Assembly: GCA_903831165.1 (NCBI GenBank)
Contig: CAIKWV010000375.1
Location: forward strand, 1-18,101
Direction: 5' to 3'
DNA length: 18,101 bases
Source: an uncultured cyanobacterium
Lineage (GTDB): Bacteria; Cyanobacteriota; Cyanobacteriia; PCC-6307; Cyanobiaceae
Below, in pieces: positions 1 to 6,706 of this stretch (position 1 is its first letter; every line of letters starts with the position of its first letter). Under the pieces are notes generated by a model. It saw only the letters and a program-made list of their open reading frames with translations. It did no database searches and was not told the origin of the DNA. A program made the position numbers and the translations under genes.

Positions 1-184
1 CATCACATCCAACACCTACTGGGACTGGATGTTCGATCACGTCTTCCTGCTGGTGCCAGCCCAGACCTACGTGGCCCAGTTCCTGGAGTCCTTCCTCGAG
101 TTCCCGCCCCGCCAGAAGCCCGCCAGCTTCTCGGTGCAGGATGTGATCGAGCACATGCGCCAGGCCGCCAGCGGCGCGGCCTGA
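1..184 (+). CDS. Arylsulfatase, C-terminal end (partial)
   Basis: Only the last 60 codons are in the window; the gene enters from the left and stops at TGA 182-184. The peptide includes DWMFDHVFLLVPAQTYVAQF and then a segment reading EFPPRQKPASF. This matches my memory of the C-terminus of large bacterial arylsulfatases, where a 'PAQ..V..FL.tF.EFPPRQkPgSF' tail is common. Type I sulfatases hydrolyse sulfate esters with a Cys- or Ser-derived formylglycine; that catalytic region lies outside the window. The identification is strengthened by the next gene on the same strand, 40 bp downstream, which encodes the enzyme that makes formylglycine. The family call rests on a short tail, so it is moderately sure. 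Confidence 0.65.
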   Translation, partial: ITSNTYWDWMFDHVFLLVPAQTYVAQFLESFLEFPPRQKPASFSVQDVIEHMRQAASGAA

Positions 185-223
185 GCCGCCCACGGCAGAT
201 TCAGGTCCGCAGCAGAGTTGGTC

Positions 224-1261
224 ATGTCCCGCCCGCAGCCTCGGCCTGATGCCCCCCGACAGGCGGCCCGCCCCCCCGGCAGGCCGCCCCACAGGGACAT
301 GGTCTGGATCCCAGCCGGCACATTCGCGATGGGATCCGACCATCACTACCCCGAGGAGGCGCCGGCCCATCCGGTCAGCCTCGCCGGCTTCTGGATCGAT
401 CGGGCCCCGGTCACCAACAGCCAGTTCCTGAAGTTCGTCAAGGCCACCGGCCACCTCACCCTGGCTCAGCAACCGGCGGACCCGGGCGACTACCCGGACG
501 CTCTGCCGGAGTTGCTGGTGCCCAGCTCCATCGTCTTCGTGCCACCGCAGGGCCCCGTCGCTCACGGCGATCCTTACGTCTGGTGGCAGTACCTCGCGGG
601 GGCGGATTGGCGGCATCCGGAAGGTGCCGGCAGTTCGATCAAGGGCCGGGAGCAGCATCCCGTGGTGCACATCAGCCATGGCGATGCACTGGCCTATGCC
701 GCCTGGGCCGGCAAGCAATTGCCCAGCGAGGCGGAATGGGAGCGGGCCGCCCGCGGCGGACTGGAGGCGGTGGAATTCGCCTGGGGCGACGAGTTGCATC
801 CGGCGGGCCGGATGCTGGCCAACACCTTCCAGGGGGACTTCCCCCACCACAACAGCTGCCTGGATGGCTGGGAGCGCACCTCACCCGTCGGCTCCTTTCC
901 CCCCAATGGCTACGGGCTGTTCGACATGATCGGCAATGTCTGGGAATGGACGGACGACTGGTATCAGGACCATGGCTCCAGACTGCAGGCGATCAAGCTG
1001 GCTGGCGGTTGCTGCAGCACCAGCAATCCCCGGGGGGCCAGCCGCGAGGCCAGCATCGATGCCAGCTCCCAGCACGGCATGATCCCGCGCAAAGTGGTCA
1101 AAGGCGGCTCCTTCCTGTGTGCCCCCAGTTATTGCCGCCGCTATCGCCCGGCCGCCCGCATGGCCCAGGGGATTGACACCTCCACCTGTCATCTGGGTTT
1201 TCGTTGCATCGTGCGCGTCCAGGGCGGTTCCGCCCCGGGTGAGGCGGACGCGCGCGAATGA
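224..1261 (+). CDS. Formylglycine-generating enzyme (sulfatase-modifying factor, FGE/SUMF1 family)
   Basis: This protein of about 345 aa oxidises an active-site Cys of a type I sulfatase to C-alpha-formylglycine, activating it. Counting from ATG 224, the FGE-sulfatase domain begins near residue 26 (MVWIPAGTFAMGS) and runs to about residue 330. Typical family blocks are present: LPSEAEWERAARGG (about 166-179), GLFDMIGNVWEWTDDW (about 231-246) and the C-terminal VKGGSFLCAPSYCRRYRPAA with LGFRC. The two cysteines in FLC...SYC (about 299 and 304) match the copper-binding redox pair Cys336/Cys341 of human FGE, so this looks like a true FGE and not a catalytically unrelated paralogue. The first 25 residues are a Pro/Arg-rich extension, so the start is uncertain: an in-frame TTG lies at 218 and an ATG at 299, and no good Shine-Dalgarno is visible. 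The gene sits 40 bp behind a probable arylsulfatase, its natural substrate. Confidence 0.9.
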   Translation: MSRPQPRPDAPRQAARPPGRPPHRDMVWIPAGTFAMGSDHHYPEEAPAHPVSLAGFWIDRAPVTNSQFLKFVKATGHLTLAQQPADPGDYPDALPELLVPSSIVFVPPQGPVAHGDPYVWWQYLAGADWRHPEGAGSSIKGREQHPVVHISHGDALAYAAWAGKQLPSEAEWERAARGGLEAVEFAWGDELHPAGRMLANTFQGDFPHHNSCLDGWERTSPVGSFPPNGYGLFDMIGNVWEWTDDWYQDHGSRLQAIKLAGGCCSTSNPRGASREASIDASSQHGMIPRKVVKGGSFLCAPSYCRRYRPAARMAQGIDTSTCHLGFRCIVRVQGGSAPGEADARE

Positions 1262-1299
1262 TTGCGTCCTGCGAGCGGATGATTGCGTGATGCGAGCGC
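1258..1299 (+). repeat. Two-copy 21-bp tandem duplication at the FGE stop codon
   Basis: Copies 1258-1278 and 1279-1299 are adjacent and differ at three positions. The first copy contains the FGE stop codon (TGA 1259-1261). It looks like a local slippage duplication; both units share ATGATTGCGT followed by TGCGAGCG. Confidence 0.8.
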
Positions 1300-1616
1300 T
1301 GATGGCCGCCTCAATTGCCGCAGCGATGGGCTCGCCTGAAGGGGCCTGAAGCATCGATGGCTCACCGACAGTCGACGTCTGCTGATCCATCGCGAAATGT
1401 GTCACCTGCCGCCCCAACAGCTGACAACGACGACACAGCGTTGACATGCTTGGTTTATCTCCTCCTCTCTTTGGAGACATCAACTCTTTACCCAATTTTA
1501 TGCAACCATCAACGGCCCCCCAGGGCATGCTCCCCCAGCCCATTCCCCTTGATCGCCGCCGTCGCGAGCCCGACTCTGCGATCAAGTCATGGCTGATGCT
1601 CCGCGTCCTGGCGCCG
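1300..1616. other. Gene-free spacer between the FGE gene and the exported-protein pair
   Basis: About 320 bases after the tandem duplication contain no convincing gene. The reading frame of the downstream gene stays open back to 1446, but that stretch has no signal-peptide-like or conserved character. The promoter of the downstream pair probably lies here. A TTGACA at 1441-1446 has no matching -10 at normal spacing. A short inverted repeat, CGATGG (near 1355) with CCATCG (near 1387), is the only other structure seen. Confidence 0.5.
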
Positions 1617-2117
1617 ATGCGTCACCGGGTCGGCAGCAGCCTCAGGCCACTGCTGATCGGCGGCTGGTTCACAGCATCCCTGCTCAGCGCCACGCCCGGC
1701 CACAGCGCCGAAGTCCTGCTCTACAAGCTCGAAACCCAGTGCAGCCGCTCTGGGGCCGCGCCCGTGAACTGCACGGTCGAGGCGATCAATGAGGGCAAGA
1801 GCACCCGCTATCGCCATTTGATCGGTCAGACCATCGAAACGGTTCGCATCACGGATGATCCGTTGACGATGACGCTCTGGAATCCCGAGACCAAAAGCTG
1901 GCAATCCCTGCACAATGCATCCGGTCGCTTCTCGACGAACACGGTCTGCTTCAACGATCAGGATCTCTGCGTCATCAACCCCAACTACCTCAACAGTGTC
2001 CGTCAGGACAATGCCGCCAAGATGGCTGGCCGGGATCTGGTGCGGGTGCATTTCGGCAGCGATGGCCGCATTGACGCCAGCTGCTACGACGCCGGCTGTG
2101 AGGTGGTGAAGCGATGA
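1617..2117 (+). CDS. Secreted six-cysteine hypothetical protein
   Basis: The product is about 166 aa. From ATG 1617 it starts with a classical signal peptide: a basic n-region (MRHRVGSSLRP), a hydrophobic core (LLIGGWFTASLL) and a probable signal-peptidase I site after HSA, just before EVLLYKLETQC. An upstream in-frame ATG at 1596 is an alternative start. The mature part of about 135 aa has six cysteines (contexts TQC, VNC, TVC, DLC, ASC, AGC), an even number that suggests disulfides outside the cytoplasm. I recognise no domain. The stop codon overlaps the start of the next gene as ATGA (2114-2117), so the two are almost certainly translationally coupled. Both products are exported, so they may act together at the cell surface; that role is inference. 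Confidence 0.75.
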   Translation: MRHRVGSSLRPLLIGGWFTASLLSATPGHSAEVLLYKLETQCSRSGAAPVNCTVEAINEGKSTRYRHLIGQTIETVRITDDPLTMTLWNPETKSWQSLHNASGRFSTNTVCFNDQDLCVINPNYLNSVRQDNAAKMAGRDLVRVHFGSDGRIDASCYDAGCEVVKR

Positions 2118-3109
2118 ACGTCCGTTCTGGTCTTGGTCTTGTCCTGGCGGGAATCGTCGGGTTACCGCTGCTGCCTGCAGCTGCCGCCTTTTCACCCTCG
2201 GCGCCAACGGCTGACCGCGAAGGCGGCACATTGATCGCCCGCGGCGGTGGCGGAGGTGGGGGTCGTGGTGGTGGCGGCAGCGGAGGTCGTGGTGGTGGTG
2301 GAGTGAACCGCGCTGGCGGCGGTGGCGCCCGTACCGGATTCAGCAATGCCGGCGGTGGCGGCCTGAACCGAGGCTCCAACCGCCCCGAGGGTGGCTGGAG
2401 CAGCAATTCCCGTGGCTCCCGGGCTGGAGGCGGCCCCTCTCTGGACGGTCGATCGGGTCTGTCCTCGGGCAACGGCGTCAATCGCCAATCTCTGCAAGGT
2501 GCCGGCAGTGGCGTGCAGCGGGGGGATCGCGGTGTAGCTGGCACCAACATCAGTGACCGCAATCGTGGTGATCGCAACCTGAATGATCGGAACCTGAGTG
2601 ATCGCAATCTGGGCGATCGCAACCTTGACGTGAACCGGAACCTCAACGTCAATCGCAACGTTGAGCGCAACTGGAATCGCACCGTCAACATCAACAATGT
2701 CAATCTCCGTCCTGGCTGGGCCCGACCTGGCTGGGGCTATGCCCGCCCCTGGAACTACGGCTGGTACGGCGGCTGGGCCAATCCCAGCTGGGGTTGGTGG
2801 GGAGCGCGGGCGGCCGTATGGGGAATCGGCAGCCTGGCTAGTGCCGCGATCATCAATGATGCTGTCAATAACGCCATCAACAGCCAACAAACGATGATCA
2901 TTGTGCCCAACAGCAACTACCAACTGCTGTACGGCACGGTGCAACCGATCGGCAGCACCGGCGTGCAGTTCAATGTCAGCGTCAACGGGTCAACCTATCA
3001 ACTCACGGCTGACTGCCAGAGTGGCCTCCTCAATGGCACACAACCAGCCAGCGCCGCCGAAGCCGAACTGCTGAACGCGGCTTGTCAGGTGGCGTTCGGC
3101 AACAGCTGA
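2114..3109 (+). CDS. Exported glycine-rich protein with DRNLx tandem repeats
   Basis: The product is 331 aa with no recognised family. An N-terminal signal peptide (MNVRSGLGLVLAGIVGLPLLPAAAAFS) is followed by distinct blocks. Residues 42-110 are Gly/Arg/Ser-rich with runs of up to seven Gly. Residues 148-172 are five consecutive DRNxx pentads (mostly DRNL plus one residue), fading into an Asn/Arg-rich VNRNLN/VNRNV segment to about 197. Residues 200-233 are a Trp/Tyr/Gly/Pro-rich stretch (for example GWWGARAAVWGIG), then a hydrophobic segment and a C-terminal globular-looking region of about 70 aa with two Cys (301, 324). It overlaps the upstream secreted-protein gene by ATGA and ends 23 bp from the convergent GGDEF gene. 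The composition resembles surface or matrix proteins; a structural or adhesive role is only inferred. Confidence 0.8.
   Translation: MNVRSGLGLVLAGIVGLPLLPAAAAFSPSAPTADREGGTLIARGGGGGGGRGGGGSGGRGGGGVNRAGGGGARTGFSNAGGGGLNRGSNRPEGGWSSNSRGSRAGGGPSLDGRSGLSSGNGVNRQSLQGAGSGVQRGDRGVAGTNISDRNRGDRNLNDRNLSDRNLGDRNLDVNRNLNVNRNVERNWNRTVNINNVNLRPGWARPGWGYARPWNYGWYGGWANPSWGWWGARAAVWGIGSLASAAIINDAVNNAINSQQTMIIVPNSNYQLLYGTVQPIGSTGVQFNVSVNGSTYQLTADCQSGLLNGTQPASAAEAELLNAACQVAFGNS
2555..2629 (+). repeat. 15-bp in-frame tandem repeat (five units, DRNLx)
   Basis: Five consecutive 15-base units each begin GAYCG and encode Asp-Arg-Asn-(Leu/Arg)-X. They differ mostly at third positions and in the last codon, which suggests an older repeat under protein-level constraint. 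The HIP1 octamer GCGATCGC (2613-2620) lies across a unit boundary. Confidence 0.85.
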
Positions 3110-3132
3110 GCGACCGCAGCCAGCGAGCTCGG

Positions 3133-4983
3133 TCAGATCATCACGATCCGATTACGGCCCTCCATCTTAGCGCGATAGAGGGCATTTTCGGTTCTATTGA
3201 TCAAGGATTCACTGTCATCATCGCCGGCCTTAAGACAGGAAATTCCAATGCTGATCGTCACACTGATTTGCTGACGTTCAATTTTAATCATCCGGGCCTC
3301 AACCTCATGGCGAAAAGTCCGAGCCAATCCCTCAGCTGCCGCTCCCGAGCACATCGGCAGGATCAGGCTGAAGGCGGACTCACCACTGTGGCAAAGGCAA
3401 TCGGTTGCGCGAGAGCGAGCCTGAATATCAGCGGCAAGTTCAACAAGAACCCTGTCAGCGATGGTCTGACCATAACTGTCACGAATTTGGCTGTAGTGAT
3501 CGACCTCAATGCACATGCAGCTCAGCTCGCTGCGGTCTCGATTGCTGCGCTGCAGCTCAAATTCAAGACGCCGATACAATTGATGTCGGTTGTAGCAACC
3601 AGTCAGAGGATCAATGGTGCTGAGGCCATCAATCTCCTGCCTGGAATCCTTCAACCGTAGCTTTGTACTGAGCAGATTCTCGCTCAGACGGTCATTCTCT
3701 TTACTCTTTTCATGGTAAAGATCAATAATTCGATTGAGATCAAGAACAAAGCTTTGCCGCAATGGCGACTGCAGGAACTTGCCAAGTCGCCCCGCCTGTC
3801 CATTGGCCGACGGCCTAGCTTCTCCAGAGGGCTCGGAGTCACTGGATTGGAAACGTGCTGCCAGGGCCTGGGCAATGATTTCGCTGAGCAGCGCCGCGAA
3901 CAGCAAGTTCCAAGACAGGACTCCGATGATGCGAGTGGTTTGCCTCTGCAGCTGCAAAATCAATTCTCTGGCGGGTTCAACCACGACCACATTGTCCAGG
4001 TGTGCTGGCGTACTCACAAGACTCGCTGTATCCAGACGGGTGCTGGCCAGGTCAAATTTCCAATAGCCATCGATCAGTGGCCTTTGCCTGGGCTCCGCGT
4101 GATTGGCGACAAGAATCTTCAAACCTCTGACTTGGATCAAGTCATCACCAATGGAGGCATGGGTTTGCGCCAGCGTTTTGAAAAGACCTGGGTTCGATTG
4201 GAAATAAGGCTGTAGATTGACCTTGCCGATTCGCTCGAATTCAATCAGGGAGCCGCTGTCATGCAGGGAGTCCGCTATCCACGCCGCCTCTTTTGGTGTT
4301 GAGATGGCCACCCCTCTCGCAATCAGCATCAATCGTTGGAGTTCACCCTGCTGACTTGCCTCCATCAATTGGGCGGTGGCAACCGAGGCGATCGTCAAAC
4401 TGGGGACGATCACAGACAACATCACTGTCGCGATCGTGAGACCATGAATCGCCACCGCCTTGGATGGATCACTGTGGCTCTGTGCAATACGAAGCGCTAG
4501 ATAAAGGCTCAATCCGATCGTGGCATTGATGGCGCCATTGACAGACTGCTTGATCCCCAGAGCCAGGATGCTGGACGGGTCGAGATTGATGACAACACCA
4601 AACAGCAGAAAGACAAGGGGGATGCCAGCCATGATCCAAAACAGAATGTCCGCCAGGACGATGCGACCATTGGTTCGTTGTTTGTCTCCCTTGTTGAAAT
4701 AGTGGAGATAGGCCAAGAGCCACAGCTGTTCAGCAACCATGGTCAGGGCGCACCATGGATAGCCCCAGACTTTCCAGGTGATGAGGCTGGCACTGATGCC
4801 GACCAATAGGCCAACTTCACCGAGCAGCAAAATAGCCAGAACCGCCAGACTGGAACCCAGCAACAATTCAAAACCAAAGAAGATGCGAATCGGCAGCAGA
4901 TTGAGTCCTACGGCCAGCAGGCTCAGCAACAAGGCCTGAATCCAGCGCGATTGAGGTTGAGAATGCAGAAATGGGGCTGGCAA
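3133..4983 (-). CDS. Multi-TM sensor protein with degenerate GGDEF domain
   Basis: This 616-aa protein has a membrane sensor region and a C-terminal GGDEF domain. Residues 13-205 hold about seven hydrophobic segments. Residues 206-345 look like an extracytoplasmic sensing domain, bounded by a further TM at about 350-372, and a coiled-coil-like linker (about 415-452) leads to the GGDEF domain (about 455-616). Diguanylate cyclases make c-di-GMP from GTP. Here DPLTGCYNR (458-466) and the metal-ligand Asp of EVDHYS (D495) are kept, but the signature is CHSGESAF, giving GESAF (534-538) where GG(D/E)EF is expected. The acidic catalytic pair is therefore lost and activity is doubtful; GTP sensing or a scaffold role is possible. 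The start is a TTG at 4981-4983, with an in-frame stop 27 bases further upstream and no in-frame ATG near the N-terminus. Sampled 60-base stretches are 40-55% GC, below the neighbours. Confidence 0.85.
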   Translation of the reverse strand: MPAPFLHSQPQSRWIQALLLSLLAVGLNLLPIRIFFGFELLLGSSLAVLAILLLGEVGLLVGISASLITWKVWGYPWCALTMVAEQLWLLAYLHYFNKGDKQRTNGRIVLADILFWIMAGIPLVFLLFGVVINLDPSSILALGIKQSVNGAINATIGLSLYLALRIAQSHSDPSKAVAIHGLTIATVMLSVIVPSLTIASVATAQLMEASQQGELQRLMLIARGVAISTPKEAAWIADSLHDSGSLIEFERIGKVNLQPYFQSNPGLFKTLAQTHASIGDDLIQVRGLKILVANHAEPRQRPLIDGYWKFDLASTRLDTASLVSTPAHLDNVVVVEPARELILQLQRQTTRIIGVLSWNLLFAALLSEIIAQALAARFQSSDSEPSGEARPSANGQAGRLGKFLQSPLRQSFVLDLNRIIDLYHEKSKENDRLSENLLSTKLRLKDSRQEIDGLSTIDPLTGCYNRHQLYRRLEFELQRSNRDRSELSCMCIEVDHYSQIRDSYGQTIADRVLVELAADIQARSRATDCLCHSGESAFSLILPMCSGAAAEGLARTFRHEVEARMIKIERQQISVTISIGISCLKAGDDDSESLINRTENALYRAKMEGRNRIVMI

Positions 4984-5076
4984 GGCTTTCGGGTACCTGG
5001 CGTCAGGCTACGGGCAGCGCCAACTGAGATCGGCGGTGGCCCGAATCCCTTTGTCTTGCCAGGCTGGTGGGGTGCC

Positions 5077-5325
5077 ATGGACAAGCCGATGAGCTGGAGT
5101 GAACTGGAGCGCCTGGTCGAAACCGCCGAACAGGATGGCCACCTGCGCCGAGCACTGCGTCATTGCCGTTCGCGCTCGGAGCTGGTGTTGGCGGCCCGGC
5201 GACTGCAGTTCCAGATCAGCCTCCAGGATCTGCAGCACGCCCGGCAGCTGCATTGGCGCCACAGGGAGGCCGCCGCTGCTCTCCCCCACTGGAGCGAAGC
5301 GGGACCTCAGCGTCTTGAGGCTTGA
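5077..5325 (+). CDS. Nif11-like domain small protein
   Basis: The product is an 82-aa protein starting MDKPMSWSELERLVETAE. Residues 5-60 fit the Nif11-like helical domain: a leading 'sw.eLerlv..a..D..LR.aL' helix, then 'crsr.elv.aAr.l.f.is..DLq.A', where D..L and the later DL are family landmarks. Nif11-like domains occur both as free-standing cyanobacterial proteins of unknown function and as leader peptides of ribosomally made natural products (nitrile-hydratase/Nif11-related peptides). No Gly-Gly cleavage site with a Cys-rich core follows here, and no modifying enzyme is nearby, so a stand-alone protein is more likely. The frame is open upstream to 4951, but ATG 5077 gives the conventional N-terminus. 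It is divergent from the GGDEF gene, with 93 bp between. Confidence 0.7.
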   Translation: MDKPMSWSELERLVETAEQDGHLRRALRHCRSRSELVLAARRLQFQISLQDLQHARQLHWRHREAAAALPHWSEAGPQRLEA

Positions 5326-5418
5326 GCCCCGGCGACGGCCAGGGCGGCCGGCATCAGCCATGCCACCTGGAGAGGCCTGGAGCGGCTCGGTTGGGTAGGT
5401 TGCACCAACGCGCCATCC

Positions 5419-5580
5419 ATGCCCTTCCCTGAGAGGCAGTCCCCTCCCTTGAACCGCCGTCCGCCCCAGTCCTCCCGTTCGGATCAGGTGCTTCGCCTGC
5501 AGATCTTTGCGGCCTTTGCCGCCCCTGTGGCTCTGGTGGGTCTGTGGCTGTGGTCCAGAGGGTTCTTCTCCCCCGGCTGA
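5419..5580 (+). CDS. 53-aa single-TM hypothetical protein
   Basis: ATG 5419 to TGA 5578-5580 encodes a small protein with a polar N-terminus (MPFPERQSPPLNRRPPQSS), a short amphipathic stretch and one clear membrane helix (IFAAFAAPVALVGLWLW), ending SRGFFSPG. The N-terminal positive charges suggest N-in topology. I recognise no family. The architecture of a basic, Pro-rich tail plus one helix is typical of small membrane proteins in picocyanobacteria. The gene is convergent with the membrane-protein gene ending at 5602. There is no strong Shine-Dalgarno, so confidence is moderate. Confidence 0.55.
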   Translation: MPFPERQSPPLNRRPPQSSRSDQVLRLQIFAAFAAPVALVGLWLWSRGFFSPG

Positions 5581-5601
5581 TTCCGCCGGGATGGATCGGT
5601 T

Positions 5602-6114
5602 TCAGGCCTCGAGACTGGGCTGGGCAGGACCATGCAGCAGGCGATGCAGGTTGACGCCGGCGGCATAGGCAGCTTCGTGAAGTTCGCTCTTCTGGTGGTC
5701 ATCCAAGCCATCCCAGAAGGCATGGAAGAGATCCAGTGAGGCCTTGCCCAGGCCCACGACGCTGAGAATCCCCAGCGGCAGCGACAGCCAAGGGAACACC
5801 AGCAGCAGCAGGCTCAGGGCCAGGCCGATGGCAGCTCCATCCTGGATCGAGCCCCAGACGCTGCTGCCGATCAGGCGGACCTGGCTGGCACGGCTCAGCT
5901 CCGCGCGCCGCACCATGGCTTCGGTGCGCAGGCCGGTGAGCAGTGCCTGATACACGGCATAGACAAGCACCGCTCCCAGGGTCGCTTCGCTCAACATCCG
6001 GCCCGTGCCCAGGGGTGAGGGGCCACCGCTGAGGGGCAGGCTCGTCAGACCGGCGAGGGGGGCCAGCTCAAAGCCCGCCCTGGGAATGCGGTCGGGGTCA
6101 CGATCTCGGCCCAT
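5602..6114 (-). CDS. Hypothetical integral membrane protein (170 aa)
   Basis: ATG 6114 opens a 170-aa protein with no recognised family. Residues 40-60 (LSEATLGAVLVYAVYQALL) and about 94-125 (AAIGLALSLLLLVFPWLSLPLGILSVVGLG) are hydrophobic. The second is long enough for two helices or a hairpin. The segment between them is basic and the C-terminus (FHAFWDGLDDHQKSELHEAAYAAGV) is amphipathic and charged. The gene lies 95 bp downstream of the universal stress protein gene on the same strand, so co-transcription is possible. An uncharacterised cyanobacterial membrane protein is the safest description. Confidence 0.7.
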   Translation of the reverse strand: MGRDRDPDRIPRAGFELAPLAGLTSLPLSGGPSPLGTGRMLSEATLGAVLVYAVYQALLTGLRTEAMVRRAELSRASQVRLIGSSVWGSIQDGAAIGLALSLLLLVFPWLSLPLGILSVVGLGKASLDLFHAFWDGLDDHQKSELHEAAYAAGVNLHRLLHGPAQPSLEA

Positions 6115-6209
6115 GGCGCTCCAACAGTTCGTTGTCGACGCACAATTTTCACCCAGCTGCCGCCGCTGCCGGTGGGGTGGAGAACCGGCACCGATCCGGT
6201 TGCTCCGGT

Positions 6210-6689
6210 TCAGCGATCCACCAGCACCGGGCAGTGGGCCAGGGCCAGCACCCGCTGGGTCTCGCTGCCGATCAGCAGCCCGGAAATGCCGCGACGGCCG
6301 TGGGAGGCCATCAGGATCAGGTCACATCCCAGCCGTTGGGCCGTCTCGATGATCCCCCGGTGGGGGGTGTCCCCGGGCACCCGCTCGCACTGGGCCGCAA
6401 CGCCGGCCGCAGCGGCCGCCTCGGCGGCTTCATCCAGGATCCGGTCGGATTGGCGATGGCTGGCGGCAATCAGCAGCTCCATCGTCTGTACATCAAGTTT
6501 CTCGCCCAGCCCGATCAGAGGGATCGGCGTGCTGGGCTGCACATGCAGGAAGGTGATCCGGGCTCCCAGGGCCGCCGCCAGCCGCACGGCATGGTCGATC
6601 GCCCGGCGCGACAGATCCGAGCCATCGCTGGGCACCAACAGATGGGAATAGGGCATCAACTGCGGCGCGACTGCTTCCTGTCTACTCAT
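6210..6689 (-). CDS. Universal stress protein (UspA family)
   Basis: The product is about 159 aa from ATG 6689, a single Usp domain of usual size. It has the opening strand HLLVPSDGSDLSRRAIDHA, with the Asp that contacts adenine in ATP-binding Usp proteins, the second strand ITFLHVQPSTP, and the C-terminal ATP-loop region LILMASHGRRGISGLLIGSE. The last follows the G-2x-G-9x-G(S/T) pattern with Ala in place of the first Gly, followed by CPVLVDR. ATP-binding Usp proteins are cytoplasmic stress-response factors. Two other starts are possible: ATG 6656 (MPYSHLLVP, closest to family norms) and TTG 6734, which would overlap the divergent Rieske gene. It may be co-transcribed with the membrane-protein gene downstream. 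Confidence 0.88.
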   Translation of the reverse strand: MSRQEAVAPQLMPYSHLLVPSDGSDLSRRAIDHAVRLAAALGARITFLHVQPSTPIPLIGLGEKLDVQTMELLIAASHRQSDRILDEAAEAAAAAGVAAQCERVPGDTPHRGIIETAQRLGCDLILMASHGRRGISGLLIGSETQRVLALAHCPVLVDR

Positions 6690-6706
6690 GCCGGCAGAAT
6701 CGGCCG

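Noticed and set aside
1441..1446. TTGACA as a -35 element for the exported-protein pair
   Set aside because: No reasonable -10 hexamer at 16-18 bases spacing.
881..1585. 234-residue minus-strand frame over the FGE 3' end
   Set aside because: Overlaps the conserved FGE C-terminus; no domain and no start signal.
1990..2703. Minus-strand frame with RLRS-type repeats and poly-Pro
   Set aside because: It is the complement of the DRNLx repeat and poly-Gly of the exported protein, which has a signal peptide and a coupled upstream gene.
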